Assembly (NCBI RefSeq): GCF_000559025.1
Contig: NZ_JAAN01000045.1
Coordinates: forward strand, 45,933 to 109,932
Length of the DNA: 64,000 nt
Direction: 5' to 3'
Source of the DNA: Luteimonas huabeiensis HB2
GTDB taxonomy: Bacteria; Pseudomonadota; Gammaproteobacteria; Xanthomonadales; Xanthomonadaceae
Shown one piece after another: positions 1 through 7,813 of this stretch; positions within the stretch are counted from its first letter, which is position 1, and every line of letters starts with the position of its first letter. Below the pieces are notes generated by a model. It was not told the origin of the DNA. It saw only the letters and a list, made by a program, of their open reading frames with translations, and ran no database searches. The position numbers and the translations under genes were made by a program.

Positions 1-471
1 GGCGGCCGTCATCGCTTGCGCCGACATGCCGTTGGCCGGGATCGCGGACGGGCTGGTGTCGCGCAAGGCAGCGGCCATCGCGCCCATGTCCGATGCGGCC
101 TTCGCCATGTTCTCCGGCGTCGCGGAGCCGGCGCCGAACGTGCGCTCGAACGAGCGCTCGACGCGACCCAGCCCCCTTCCGGATTCCAGGGCGTTGGTGA
201 TCCGGCCCGCGGCCTTCTCGAGGCTGCCGGCGGCGCTCTGCTGCGCGCTGTCGAAGTTGCGCCATTGCCGATCGGTCCAGCCGGTCCCGCGCGAAAGCCG
301 CCCATCCGGATCGGTGAAGCGATAGGGATTGTTGTTGGCATAGGAGTAGCGGTTGAAGTTCTGCCCGGTGTTGGGATCGGCCTTCACCGGGTCCGTCGAT
401 ACGAAACGGGCCTGCGCAACGCCTGTCGCAAGGCACGCCACGATGCCTGCTGCCGCGAGTGTCTTTTTCAT
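1..471 (-). CDS. Secreted orphan Rhs-tip protein (partial, 3' end outside window)
   Basis: 157 codons are visible and the frame is still open at the window edge. Residues 1-20 form a signal peptide (basic MKKT, hydrophobic core, cleavage after AQA). Residues 21 to about 58 carry the Rhs-repeat-associated core signature (RFVSTDP, then NRYSYANNNPYRFTDPDG), normally found at the C-terminal end of the much larger Rhs/YD-repeat shell. Here it follows the signal peptide directly, so this is a short Rhs tip without a shell. The remainder starts GWTDRQWRNFDSAQQ and is helical; by memory of family style it resembles the segment that precedes M35-like metallopeptidase tails, but no zinc motif is visible before the edge. 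A purine-rich GAGGGGG lies just upstream of the ATG. The ATG overlaps the stop of the transglutaminase-like gene (ATGA), so the two are translationally coupled. The Rhs core is seen; the toxin or peptidase role is a guess. Confidence 0.75.
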   Translation of the reverse strand, partial: MKKTLAAAGIVACLATGVAQARFVSTDPVKADPNTGQNFNRYSYANNNPYRFTDPDGRLSRGTGWTDRQWRNFDSAQQSAAGSLEKAAGRITNALESGRGLGRVERSFERTFGAGSATPENMAKAASDMGAMAAALRDTSPSAIPANGMSAQAMTAA

Positions 472-1469
472 AGCTGCCCCCTCTTTTCCTTTTCCTGGTC
501 GATGGATTGCAGATAGCGAGATCGGTTCTGTGCGGTCGGCGGGTGCCATCCAAGAGCTTCGGCCTTCGCGAACCATTCCAGGTTCGCGCGGCTGCGCATC
601 GCGTAGTCGGCTTGCAGCTCGGGCGGGATGTCAGCCGGTCGCGCGTAGCGGCTGTTGTAGCGCTGTTGCAGCTGCAAGTAGTACGCGTTGGCCTTCTGGA
701 TGATCGCTACGACATCGGTCGGATTGGCCGCCAGCACCATGTCTGCCACGACCATCAGGTCGTCGGCACGACGGTTGGCGGCCAGCGCTTCCATGAGCGT
801 GCTCGCCATCACGCCAACCGCTTCGCGCGGGGCGAGCGGCCGCAGGTAGATTTCGTTCTCGAGCGCGAGCGCACCGATGTCCAGGTCGCGCTCGTAGCTG
901 CTGTCCCACTTGTAGCCGCCGGAGGTCGCTTCGACGTTCAGCCAGTCGTGGCCATCGGCGAACTTGGTCATCACGTGCTCGGGGCCGGTTGCCAGAGTCA
1001 CAACCAGGCCGAGCCGCTGGCCGATGATCGTCACCAGAGTCGGCATCGACACGCAGTTGCCCTTGCGGGTGCGCAGGTACGTGGAAAGCAGCTTGTTCTC
1101 GCGCTGCCGGCCCATCGGGTCGTCGAGGTCGTAGCGGAAGGGTCGATGGTCGTTCCAGTCGCCGGCGGTGTAGAGCGTGGACAAGAGCACGTCCATCCGC
1201 GCGCGCGGCGTCAGGCCGGCCGGCGTGCGGGCAGCGACCGCGCGGGTCAGCCGGTCCAACTCGCGCTGGACGGCCGCGACGTCGATGCTCGGATCGATCA
1301 GGCGGTCGATCGCGATCTTGGCGGCCGCGAAGTCCACGGACTGATCGGGCTGGGTGAGGTGCCGCTGCAGGTCGGCGTAGGCCGAACCGGGCGTGGCCTG
1401 GGCGACGTAGGCGCACGCGAGGAGGAGGCCAATGCCCCCGAGCGTCCGAGCGAATGATCGCATCCCCAT
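468..1469 (-). CDS. Transglutaminase-like (SirB1-type) exported protein
   Basis: 333 residues from the ATG chosen at 1469, which has AGGGA upstream; an ATG at 1463 is equally possible. The N-terminus is a signal peptide, and LLAC may be a lipobox. The middle region carries a transglutaminase-like cysteine-protease core: the nucleophile context KGNCVSMP, then a His/Asp region (EHVMTKFADGHDWLNVEAT). The C-terminal third is helical and TPR-like (ADDLMVVADMVLAANPTDVVAIIQKANAYY). The family acts on peptide or amide bonds, or serves only as a structural domain in SirB1-like proteins; the substrate is unknown. The stop overlaps the start of the Rhs-tip gene by 4 bp, so the pair forms an operon. The fold is well supported, but the biochemical role is not. 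Confidence 0.75.
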   Translation of the reverse strand: MGMRSFARTLGGIGLLLACAYVAQATPGSAYADLQRHLTQPDQSVDFAAAKIAIDRLIDPSIDVAAVQRELDRLTRAVAARTPAGLTPRARMDVLLSTLYTAGDWNDHRPFRYDLDDPMGRQRENKLLSTYLRTRKGNCVSMPTLVTIIGQRLGLVVTLATGPEHVMTKFADGHDWLNVEATSGGYKWDSSYERDLDIGALALENEIYLRPLAPREAVGVMASTLMEALAANRRADDLMVVADMVLAANPTDVVAIIQKANAYYLQLQQRYNSRYARPADIPPELQADYAMRSRANLEWFAKAEALGWHPPTAQNRSRYLQSIDQEKEKRGQL

Positions 1470-1790
1470 GCCTTCGTCCCTGGCAACCCCTGCTGCCACC
1501 TTACCCCCGGCGCGGGCGCTGGGCAATCGCTGAAGAACGCCCCATCCCGACGCCGGGCCGACGCATCATCGACGCGTCGTGCACAAGCGCGACCCCGGTC
1601 GCCCCCAACGCCGCCCCAGACAACCGCCTCCCGCCACCGCGCCCAGTCGACCGGTTCCGTCCTGGCGAACGAAACGCCGCGCCCAGACACCGAGATGGCC
1701 GCGCCCAGGCAGCCCGGTGTCGTGAAGAGCGCCATGCGCGCGCGCGCCGGAACGGAATATCCCGACCGAGGGAACCGCGCGTCCCAGCCA
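1470..1790. other. Intergenic region with no convincing gene
   Basis: GC-rich stretch upstream of the transglutaminase-like gene. Open frames exist on both strands, but their translations are Arg/Pro/Ala-rich without a ribosome-binding site or recognisable motif, as expected by chance at this GC content. I see no tRNA, hairpin array or clear promoter. It ends at the MITE-like element. Confidence 0.5.
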
Positions 1791-1940
1791 CTTAACAGGC
1801 TGCTGAAATACTGTTTCTGAGGCTCGAAAAAGAAACAAATCGAATCAATTCGCGTATCCCTGGAACGAATAATCAATGGTTGGGTGGGTGTCGTAGGGAT
1901 TCTTGAAAGGTGTCAAACAGTACTTCAGCAGCCTGTTAAG
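1791..1940. mobile_element. MITE-like 150-bp element with terminal inverted repeats
   Basis: The left end, CTTAACAGGCTGCTGAAATA, and the right end read on the opposite strand, CTTAACAGGCTGCTGAAGTA, form 26-bp terminal inverted repeats (1791-1816 and 1915-1940) with one clear mismatch. The interior is AT-richer than its surroundings (GAAAAAGAAACAAATCGAATC) and has no coding capacity. The outer TTAA at each end could be a target duplication or part of the repeat. The GGCTGCTGAAA-type end resembles termini of IS1182/IS5-like elements (from memory), which suggests mobilisation by a transposase in trans. No matching transposase is in the window; the IS1595 element at 57.5 kb has different ends. 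Confidence 0.65.
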
Positions 1941-2006
1941 CGCGGCATGCCAGCAGGATCGCGCAGTGCCGCTTCTTGCCCCCGACGCAGGGAAGCCTTG
2001 CCGACG

Positions 2007-2792
2007 TCAGCGGTTGAGCAGCACCCGCGCGGTGTCGATCGCCAGCTGCTCGACGCGGCCCTCGAAGCCGCTGCGGCCGGAGGGATGCACGCCGTGCCCG
2101 TTGGCCACGGCACCGGCGACCGCTGCGGTGACGTCGCGGGCGGTGGCGAGCTGCGACTGCAGGCTGCCCTCCAGCGCGCCCACCGCATCGGCGGCGCTGG
2201 CGAAATCGCCGCGGGTCGCGCTGTCTAGCGCGCTGCGCGCGGCCGAGGCGACCTCGGAGAGCGAGCGTGCGACCGCGCCGATGTCGCCGATACCCGGCGC
2301 GCGGCCGTTGGTCAGCGCACCGGAGGCGAGCGCATCGACCGCCGACTGCAGCGACATGCCGGCGCCCGGCACGCGACCCGCGAAGGCATCGAGCGCGAGG
2401 TTGGCCGCCTGCTGGAAGCCCGCCGGCACATTGGTCGAGATCGCATCGCGCGCGGCCTCGGTCAGGCTGCCGCCGACCAGGCCGTTGGCCACGCCCATGA
2501 TCGCGCCCGGCAGGCCGCCGGTGGCGAAGCCGACGACCGCCGCGCCGAGGATGCCCTGGTCGATCCCCAGCGCATCGGCCAGGTCGCCCAGCGCGCCGGC
2601 CAGGCCGGTCGCATCGGCCAGCCCCCCGAGTGCCTCGCCGATGGCGGCGCCGAGGGACTCGGCCATGCCGCCCAGGGCGTCCGCCGCCGCGCCGAGCGAA
2701 TCGGCCGCGCTCCCGGTCCCGCTGGTTCCGTTGCTGCCGCTGCTGCCGCTGCTGCCGCCGACGCCGCCGGCACCATCGCTACCGTCGCTCAT
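2007..2792 (-). CDS. Gly/Ser/Ala-rich protein with glycine-zipper hydrophobic segment, function unknown
   Basis: 261 residues. Residues 1 to about 33 are low-complexity Gly/Ser (begins MSDGSDGAGGVGG) and do not look like a Sec signal. Residues 34-75 are Ala/Gly/Leu-rich amphipathic helix. About residues 76-108 hold a small-residue hydrophobic stretch (GILGAAVVGFATGGLPGAIM) of the glycine-zipper type that could insert into a membrane. The rest is helical and polar. A GGAG lies about 10 nt upstream of the ATG. The codon pattern and strong third-position GC support coding. The CTAGGG-type motif at 2852-2867 lies 59 nt upstream, the same motif as upstream of the genes starting at 27659 and 33366. 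I recognise no family; a secreted or pore-forming role is speculation. Confidence 0.6.
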   Translation of the reverse strand: MSDGSDGAGGVGGSSGSSGSNGTSGTGSAADSLGAAADALGGMAESLGAAIGEALGGLADATGLAGALGDLADALGIDQGILGAAVVGFATGGLPGAIMGVANGLVGGSLTEAARDAISTNVPAGFQQAANLALDAFAGRVPGAGMSLQSAVDALASGALTNGRAPGIGDIGAVARSLSEVASAARSALDSATRGDFASAADAVGALEGSLQSQLATARDVTAAVAGAVANGHGVHPSGRSGFEGRVEQLAIDTARVLLNR

Positions 2793-2851
2793 GTCGTCCG
2801 CTCCACCAGGTCTCCCGGGCGAAGCTAGCGCCGCGCCAGCGCGCCGGTAAG

Positions 2852-2867
2852 CTGGGACCGACCCTAG
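2852..2867 (-). promoter_or_regulatory. CTAGGG-N4-YCCNAG operator-like motif, copy 1
   Basis: On the minus strand the sequence reads CTAGGGTCGGTCCCAG, 59 nt upstream of the ATG at 2792. It matches the motifs at 27539 and 33288 at CTAGGG, the internal CC and the terminal AG, and all three are 16 nt long. TAG-containing words are rare in this GC-rich DNA, so the coincidence is notable. Binding protein unknown. Confidence 0.5.
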
Positions 2868-2938
2868 GCGGTATCGACGCCCAGCGCGCGGGAGCCTTCT
2901 TTTCCCCGCAGGCGAGGGCCACCTTGTTTTTCCCCTTC

Positions 2939-3054
2939 CCCCGCAAGCGGGGGCGGGAGAAGGGACGATGTGCACCCGCTTGCGGGAGAAGGGACGATAT
3001 GCACCCGCTTTGCGGGAGAAGGAACGACATGGGCCCGCTTGCGCGGAGAGGGGG
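2939..3054. repeat. Tandem array of palindromic CCCGCTTGCGGG units
   Basis: Four imperfect copies of a unit of about 29-30 bp whose core is an inverted repeat, ACCCGCTTGCGGGAGAAGG, followed by a short linker GACGATATGC. Copies start near 2939 (inverted or extended form), 2974, 3003 and 3033. Each core can fold as a hairpin. A related four-copy array lies at 20258-20373. The unit is too short and too degenerate for CRISPR. It sits just downstream of the lytic transglycosylase gene, so a role in transcript 3'-end stability is possible. Confidence 0.75.
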
Positions 3055-3133
3055 CAGCGTCGCGCTGCAGGTCGAGTATCGATACCCCTGGAGCCCGCGC
3101 GGCGGCCGGCGCCGACGCGCCCGGACGGCGCCG

Positions 3134-4429
3134 CTACGATCCGCCCGCCGCGCCGCGCTCGCGCGACAGGGCGTCGAGGATGCGGCGGCCGGCGCGGCCG
3201 TCGGCGGGGGTCAGGCCCAGGCGCCGTTGCTCGGCCTGGATCGCGCGCCGGGTGTTGGTGCCGATCATGCCGTCGACCTCGCCGATGTCGTGCCCGCGCG
3301 CCAGCAGCAGGGTCTGCAGTTCGCGCCGCTGCGCGCGCGACAGGCCCGGGTCGTCGGTCGGCCACGGCGCGCGCGGCACCTGTCCGCCGCGCAGACGTTC
3401 GGCGAGGAAGGCGATCGCCAGCGCGTAGCTCTCGGCGGCGTTGTAGGCATAGATCGCGTCGTAGTTGCGCAACACCACGAAGGCCGGTCCCTCGCGCCCG
3501 GCCGGCAGCAGCAGCGCCGAGCGCGTATCGGCGACCAGGCCGCCGGCGACCAGCGGCGAGCCGTCGTGGCGGCGCACGCCGCGCGCGGCCCAGTCCGAGA
3601 GCGGGCGCCGCTTCGTGCGCCCGGCCTGGGCGGCGTCGAATCCGGCCGGCACCCGGACCTCGAAGCCCCAGGGCTGGCCGCTGCGCCAGCCCGACTGCTT
3701 GAGGTAGTTCGCGGTCGAGCCCAGCGCATCGGCGATGTTGCCGACCAGGTCGCGGCGGCCGTCGCCGTCGAAATCGACCGCGATGCGCGCGTAGGTGCTC
3801 GGCATGAACTGGGTGTGGCCGAAGGCGCCGGCCCAGGAGCCGGTGAGCCCTTCGGCGCGGATGTCGCCGGCCTGCAGCAGTTTCAGCGTGGCGATGAATT
3901 CGCCGCGGAAGAACGCTTGCCGGCGGCCCTCGCACGACAGCGTCGCCAGCGAGACCAGCAACGGCCGCTTGCCGAAGACGCGGCCGTAGTCGCTCTCCAC
4001 GCCCCACACCGCCACCACGGTCGCCGGATCGACCCCGTAGCGCGCCTCGATGCGCGCGAGCAGGTCGGCATGGCGGGCGAGCATGGCGCGGCCGTCGGCG
4101 ACGCGCTCGTCGTCCACCAGCGCGGCCAGGTAGTCCCAGATCGGCGTGGTGAACTCCGGCTGCGCGTCGAGCAATTCGAGCACGCTGCGGTCCGGCGCGA
4201 GACCGGCGGTGAAGCGGTCGAAGGACGCGGCGCTGACGCCCTGGGCGCCGGCCGTGGCCTTGAGCCCGGCGAGGCAGCGCGCGAACGCCGGATCGGGCGC
4301 GGCGACGGGCGAGACGGCGGAGGCGGCGGGCGCCGGGGCCTGCGCGTGAACGGCGGCGGCCGGCGCGGCCAGCAGCAGGGCGAGGGCGAGGGCGAGGCGA
4401 TGCGACGGGGCGGAGCGGTTCGACGTCAT
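3134..4429 (-). CDS. Lytic murein transglycosylase (MltB family) with peptidoglycan-binding domain
   Basis: 431 residues. It has an N-terminal signal peptide (HRLALALALLLAAPAAAVHAQA), so it is periplasmic. The SLT/MltB catalytic domain spans about residues 50-345, with the catalytic glutamate in WGVESDYGR and the downstream GAFGHTQFMPSTY and DFDGDGRRDL motifs typical of MltB. A C-terminal peptidoglycan-binding domain type 1 covers about residues 365-425 (LLARGHDIGEVDGMIGTNTR). It cleaves the MurNAc-GlcNAc bond with 1,6-anhydro product formation. The start at 4429 is chosen because the signal peptide follows directly; an ATG 12 nt upstream would add only four residues. It lies 53 bp downstream of egtD on the same strand but is probably an independent unit. 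Confidence 0.93.
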   Translation of the reverse strand: MTSNRSAPSHRLALALALLLAAPAAAVHAQAPAPAASAVSPVAAPDPAFARCLAGLKATAGAQGVSAASFDRFTAGLAPDRSVLELLDAQPEFTTPIWDYLAALVDDERVADGRAMLARHADLLARIEARYGVDPATVVAVWGVESDYGRVFGKRPLLVSLATLSCEGRRQAFFRGEFIATLKLLQAGDIRAEGLTGSWAGAFGHTQFMPSTYARIAVDFDGDGRRDLVGNIADALGSTANYLKQSGWRSGQPWGFEVRVPAGFDAAQAGRTKRRPLSDWAARGVRRHDGSPLVAGGLVADTRSALLLPAGREGPAFVVLRNYDAIYAYNAAESYALAIAFLAERLRGGQVPRAPWPTDDPGLSRAQRRELQTLLLARGHDIGEVDGMIGTNTRRAIQAEQRRLGLTPADGRAGRRILDALSRERGAAGGS

Positions 4430-4482
4430 GGCCGGCAGCATACCCAGGCGGCCGTCGCGCTGCCCGCCGCGCCGCGCGGCGT

Positions 4483-5454
4483 TCATGCCGGCGCCAGCAG
4501 CGCCAGCGCGAAGTCGCCCTGCGGATCGGTCCACCATGCGCGCAGCGCCAGGCCGGCCTGCGCGGCCAGCGCCGCGGCGCTGTCGCGGGTGTACTTCTGG
4601 CTGATCTCCACCGCCATCGCCTCGCCCGGCGCGAACGCGAACGTGCGCCCGCCCACGCGCACCGTCTGCGCGCGCAGGCTCACCAGGTCGGTTTCGATGC
4701 GCATGCGCTCGCGCGCGTAGACCGCGCGATGGGCGAAACCGCCGAGGTCGAAATCGCTGCCGATCTCGCGGTTGAGCCGGGCCAGCAGGTTGAGGGTGAA
4801 CTCGGCGGTCACGCCGGCGGCGTCGTTGTAGGCGGCCTCCAGCCGGCGCGGGTCCTTGTCGAGGTCCAGCCCGATCAGCGCGCGCCCATCGGCGCCGGCC
4901 GCGTCCCGCATGCCGCGCAGCAGGGCCACCGACTGCGGGCCGTCGAAGTTGCCCAGCGTGGAGCCGGGGAAGAACAGCAGCGTGCGCGCGGGCGCGCGCG
5001 CCGGGACCGGCAGCGCGAACGGCCCGGTGAAGTCCGCGCACACCGGCAGCATCTCGATCTCCGGGAACAGGGCGCCCAGCCGCGCGACGCTGTGCTCCAG
5101 CGCGCTGCGCGAGATCTCCACCGGGGTATAGGCCACCGGCGCGTCCAGCCCACCCAGCAGCAGCTCGGTCTTGCGCCCGCTGCCGCTACCGTACTCCACC
5201 ACGTGCGCGCCGGCGCCGATGGCGGCGGCGATGTCGGCCATGCGCGCCTGCAGCAGCGCCAGCTCGGTCGCCGTCAGGTAGTACTCCGGCTGCCGGGTGA
5301 TGCGCTCGAACAGCGCCGAGCCGCGCGCGTCGTAGAAGTACTTCGAGGGCAGCCGCTTCGGCGTGGCCGACAGCCCCTGCACGACGTCGGCGAGAATGCG
5401 CGCCGGGGTGGGCTGCAGATCGACCAGCCCGCCCCGCTCCACCGCCCCGCTCAC
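4483..5454 (-). CDS. egtD: L-histidine N-alpha-methyltransferase, ergothioneine biosynthesis
   Basis: 323 residues, the usual EgtD length (about 320). It trimethylates histidine to hercynine with S-adenosylmethionine, the first step of ergothioneine synthesis in the cytoplasm. It has the SAM-binding motif VVEYGSGSGRKTELLL, the LLFFPGSTLGNF segment, and the C-terminal TYEKY-equivalent region VEISQKYT. The start is GTG at 5454, overlapping the egtB stop by 4 bp (GTGA); no in-frame ATG fits the family N-terminus (VDLQPTPARILADVVQGLS). It is translationally coupled to egtB, forming the two-gene EgtB-EgtD cluster common in proteobacteria. Confidence 0.95.
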   Translation of the reverse strand: MSGAVERGGLVDLQPTPARILADVVQGLSATPKRLPSKYFYDARGSALFERITRQPEYYLTATELALLQARMADIAAAIGAGAHVVEYGSGSGRKTELLLGGLDAPVAYTPVEISRSALEHSVARLGALFPEIEMLPVCADFTGPFALPVPARAPARTLLFFPGSTLGNFDGPQSVALLRGMRDAAGADGRALIGLDLDKDPRRLEAAYNDAAGVTAEFTLNLLARLNREIGSDFDLGGFAHRAVYARERMRIETDLVSLRAQTVRVGGRTFAFAPGEAMAVEISQKYTRDSAAALAAQAGLALRAWWTDPQGDFALALLAPA

Positions 5455-6728
5455 GGATCGCGCGCCAGCCGCAGGCCGGCGAACTGCCAGCGCGCGTGCG
5501 GGGGAAAGAAATTGCGGTAGCTGGCGCGCACGTGGCCGCGCGCGGTGGCGCAGCTGCCGCCGCGCAGCACCCACTGCCCGACCATGAACTTGCCGTTGTA
5601 TTCGCCGAGGCTGCCGGTCCAGGGCCGGTAGCCCGGCCACGGCCCGTAGGCGCTCGAGGTCCATTCCCAGACGTCGCCGAACAGCTGCGCCGGTCCGGGC
5701 CCGGGCGGATCCTGCGCGGCCATCGGCTGCAGCACGCCGTCGTCGGCGAAGTGACCCTGCGGCGTTCCCGCGGCGGCGGCGGCGCGCTCCCACTCGAACT
5801 CGGTCGGCAGCCGCGCGCCGGCCCAGCGCGCGTAGGCGTCGGCCTCGTAATAGCTGAGGTGGCAGACCGGCGCCGCGGCATCCAGCGCGCGCCGGCCGCC
5901 GAGGGTGTGCGCGTGCTCCAGGTCCTCGTCCCAGTACAGCGGCCGCGCCCAGCCCTGCGCCTGCACCACCGCCCAGCCGTCGGACAGCCACAGCGCGGGC
6001 TCGCGGTAGCCGCCGTCCTCGACGAAGGCGCGGTACTCCAGGTTGCTCACCGGCCGCGAGGCCAGCGCATGCGCGGGCACCAGCACGCGGTGGCGCGGCG
6101 ATTCGTTGTCGTAGGCGAAGCCGGCCTCGCCCGGCCACGGCTCGGCGCCGATCTCGACCACCTCCTCGCCGGCCTCGCACCAGGCCATCGGCCACGGCTC
6201 GGCGCTGGGGCGCGGCAGGTCCTGGCGGTAGGCCGGGCGCAGCGGATTGCACGAGAAGGCATGCAGGATGTCGGTCAGCAGCAGCTCCTGGTGCTGCTGC
6301 TCGTGCTGCAGGCCCACCAGCAGCCGGCGGCGCGCCTCGTCGTCGAGATCGTCGTCGCGCAGGCGGGCCTCGATGCGTGCGTCCACGACGTCTCGGTAGT
6401 CCAGCACCTCGTCCAGCGACGGCCGCGAGAGGTGGCCGCGGCAGGGGCGCGGGTGCGCCGGGCCGAGGCTCTGGTAGTAGCTGTTGAGGACCGCGTCCCA
6501 GGCCGGCGCGTGGGCGCGGTAGCCGGGCCGCGCGGCCAGCACGAAGCGCTCGATGAACCAGGTCGTGTGCGCGAGATGCCATTTCGCCGGGCTGGCGTCG
6601 GGCATGCTCTGCACCATCGCGTCCTCGGCCGACAGCGGCGCGGCGAGCGCGCGGGTCCGCGATCTGACGTGGGCGAACAGGCGCTGGAGTTCGTCGGGGT
6701 CCGGGGCGGCGTGCGGAACGGCATGCAT
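5451..6728 (-). CDS. egtB: Ergothioneine biosynthesis protein EgtB (non-heme iron sulfoxide synthase)
   Basis: 425 residues. The N-terminal DinB-like domain carries the iron ligands (KWHLAHTTWF, then LQHEQQHQELLL). The C-terminal formylglycine-generating-enzyme-type domain spans about residues 180-425 and ends in the characteristic GGSCATARGHVRASYRNFFPP region. EgtB joins hercynine to a thiol (gamma-glutamylcysteine or cysteine) with O2 to give the sulfoxide intermediate. It is the first gene of the egtB-egtD operon, with a GTGA overlap to egtD. No egtC, egtA or egtE homologue is adjacent, so a cysteine-using EgtB or an unlinked lyase would be required. Confidence 0.95.
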   Translation of the reverse strand: MHAVPHAAPDPDELQRLFAHVRSRTRALAAPLSAEDAMVQSMPDASPAKWHLAHTTWFIERFVLAARPGYRAHAPAWDAVLNSYYQSLGPAHPRPCRGHLSRPSLDEVLDYRDVVDARIEARLRDDDLDDEARRRLLVGLQHEQQHQELLLTDILHAFSCNPLRPAYRQDLPRPSAEPWPMAWCEAGEEVVEIGAEPWPGEAGFAYDNESPRHRVLVPAHALASRPVSNLEYRAFVEDGGYREPALWLSDGWAVVQAQGWARPLYWDEDLEHAHTLGGRRALDAAAPVCHLSYYEADAYARWAGARLPTEFEWERAAAAAGTPQGHFADDGVLQPMAAQDPPGPGPAQLFGDVWEWTSSAYGPWPGYRPWTGSLGEYNGKFMVGQWVLRGGSCATARGHVRASYRNFFPPHARWQFAGLRLARDP

Positions 6729-6776
6729 CGGCCAAGCGTGCGGCCGCCGCGGTGACCGCAGCGTTACGGCGCGCGC

Positions 6777-7154
6777 TCAGCCGATCGCGTCGAGGTAGTA
6801 CCAGCGGCCGTCCTCGCGCACGAAGCGGCTGCGCTCGCGCATGCGCACCGCGCTGCCGCCGCCGATCCGGTAGCGGGCCACGAACTCCACCTCGGCGGCG
6901 TCGGGGCCGGCGGGGTCGTGGCCCAGCACCTTCAGGCCGAGCCAGACCGGGCGCTCGCCCGCTTCGAGCTCGCTGCGCGACGGCCGCGTGGAGGGGTGCC
7001 AGGTGCGCAGCAGGTAGCTGCCGTCGCCGCGCGCGTAGGCGCTGTAGCGCGAGCGCATCAGCGCCTCGGCATCGGCCGCCGGCGCGCCGGCGTGCAGCGG
7101 GCCGCAGCAGGCGGCGTAGGCGCCGCCGCTGCCGCAGGGACAGTCCGCGTCCAT
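6777..7154 (-). CDS. ychJ: YchJ family protein (SEC-C motif)
   Basis: 125 residues. It begins with the SEC-C type zinc motif [19 protein letters not shown], followed by the YchJ middle domain ([14 protein letters not shown], then [12 protein letters not shown]) and the C-terminal VARYRIGG region, matching the UPF0225 family in order and length. The function is not established; the cysteine cluster probably binds zinc. The start ATG overlaps the folE stop (ATGA), so it is translationally coupled to folE. Confidence 0.9.
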   Translation of the reverse strand: MDADCPCGSGGAYAACCGPLHAGAPAADAEALMRSRYSAYARGDGSYLLRTWHPSTRPSRSELEAGERPVWLGLKVLGHDPAGPDAAEVEFVARYRIGGGSAVRMRERSRFVREDGRWYYLDAIG

Positions 7155-7759
7155 CAGCGGCGGGGGCCGCTGGCCTCGACGAAGCGCAGGAACTCGGCGC
7201 GCGTACGGGCATCCTCGCGGAAGCTGCCGAGCATGGTCGAGGTGATCATGCTGACCCCGCGCTTGTGCACGCCGCGGGTGGTCATGCATTCGTGCGCGCC
7301 CTCCACCACCACGCCCACGCCCAGCGGCCCCAGCGCGCGCTGGATGCAGCCGGCGATCTGCGCGGTCATCTTTTCCTGGACCTGGAAGCGCTTGGCGTAG
7401 GCATCGACCACGCGCGCCAGCTTGCTGATCCCCACCACCCGGCCGGCGGGCAGGTAGCCCACGTGCACGCGGCCGATGATCGGCGCCATGTGGTGCTCGC
7501 AGTGGCTTTCGTACTCGATGTCGCGCAGCACGATCATCTCGTCGTAGCCCTCGACCTCCTCGAAGGTGCGGGCCAGGTATTCGTCGGGGTCGAGCGCGTA
7601 GCCGCTGAACCACTCGCGGTAGGCCTTGACCACCCGCTTCGGCGTGTCCTGCAGGCCCTCGCGGGCCGGGTCGTCGCCGGCCCAGCGCAGCAGCGTGCGC
7701 ACCGCCTCCTCGGCCTGCTCACGGGTGACCTCGGGCGGGGTGTCGGATGGTTCGGCCAT
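7154..7759 (-). CDS. folE: GTP cyclohydrolase I
   Basis: 201 residues, normal for FolE. It converts GTP to 7,8-dihydroneopterin triphosphate, the entry to folate and pterin synthesis, as a cytoplasmic decamer. It has zinc and catalytic motifs: [20 protein letters not shown] and the second zinc cysteine in [15 protein letters not shown]. The C-terminal segment ends with the [11 protein letters not shown] region. It overlaps ychJ by 4 bp. There is no other pterin gene nearby. Confidence 0.97.
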   Translation of the reverse strand: MAEPSDTPPEVTREQAEEAVRTLLRWAGDDPAREGLQDTPKRVVKAYREWFSGYALDPDEYLARTFEEVEGYDEMIVLRDIEYESHCEHHMAPIIGRVHVGYLPAGRVVGISKLARVVDAYAKRFQVQEKMTAQIAGCIQRALGPLGVGVVVEGAHECMTTRGVHKRGVSMITSTMLGSFREDARTRAEFLRFVEASGPRR

Positions 7760-7813
7760 TGCGCGGCTCTGTCGGCGAGAGGGCCGGACATGTTAACGCG
7801 CCGTCGCCGCCGC

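Larger units (their letters stand above)
2793..3133. other. Intergenic region between the lytic transglycosylase and the Gly/Ser-rich gene
   Basis: Gene-free stretch of about 340 bp. It contains the operator-like motif at 2852-2867 and the palindromic repeat array at 2939-3054. No further coding potential is apparent. Confidence 0.6.

Noticed and set aside
2007..2792. Reading the Gly-rich protein as a classical class II bacteriocin
   Set aside because: It is far too long, has no double-glycine leader and no adjacent ABC exporter with a peptidase domain; only the glycine zipper is shared.
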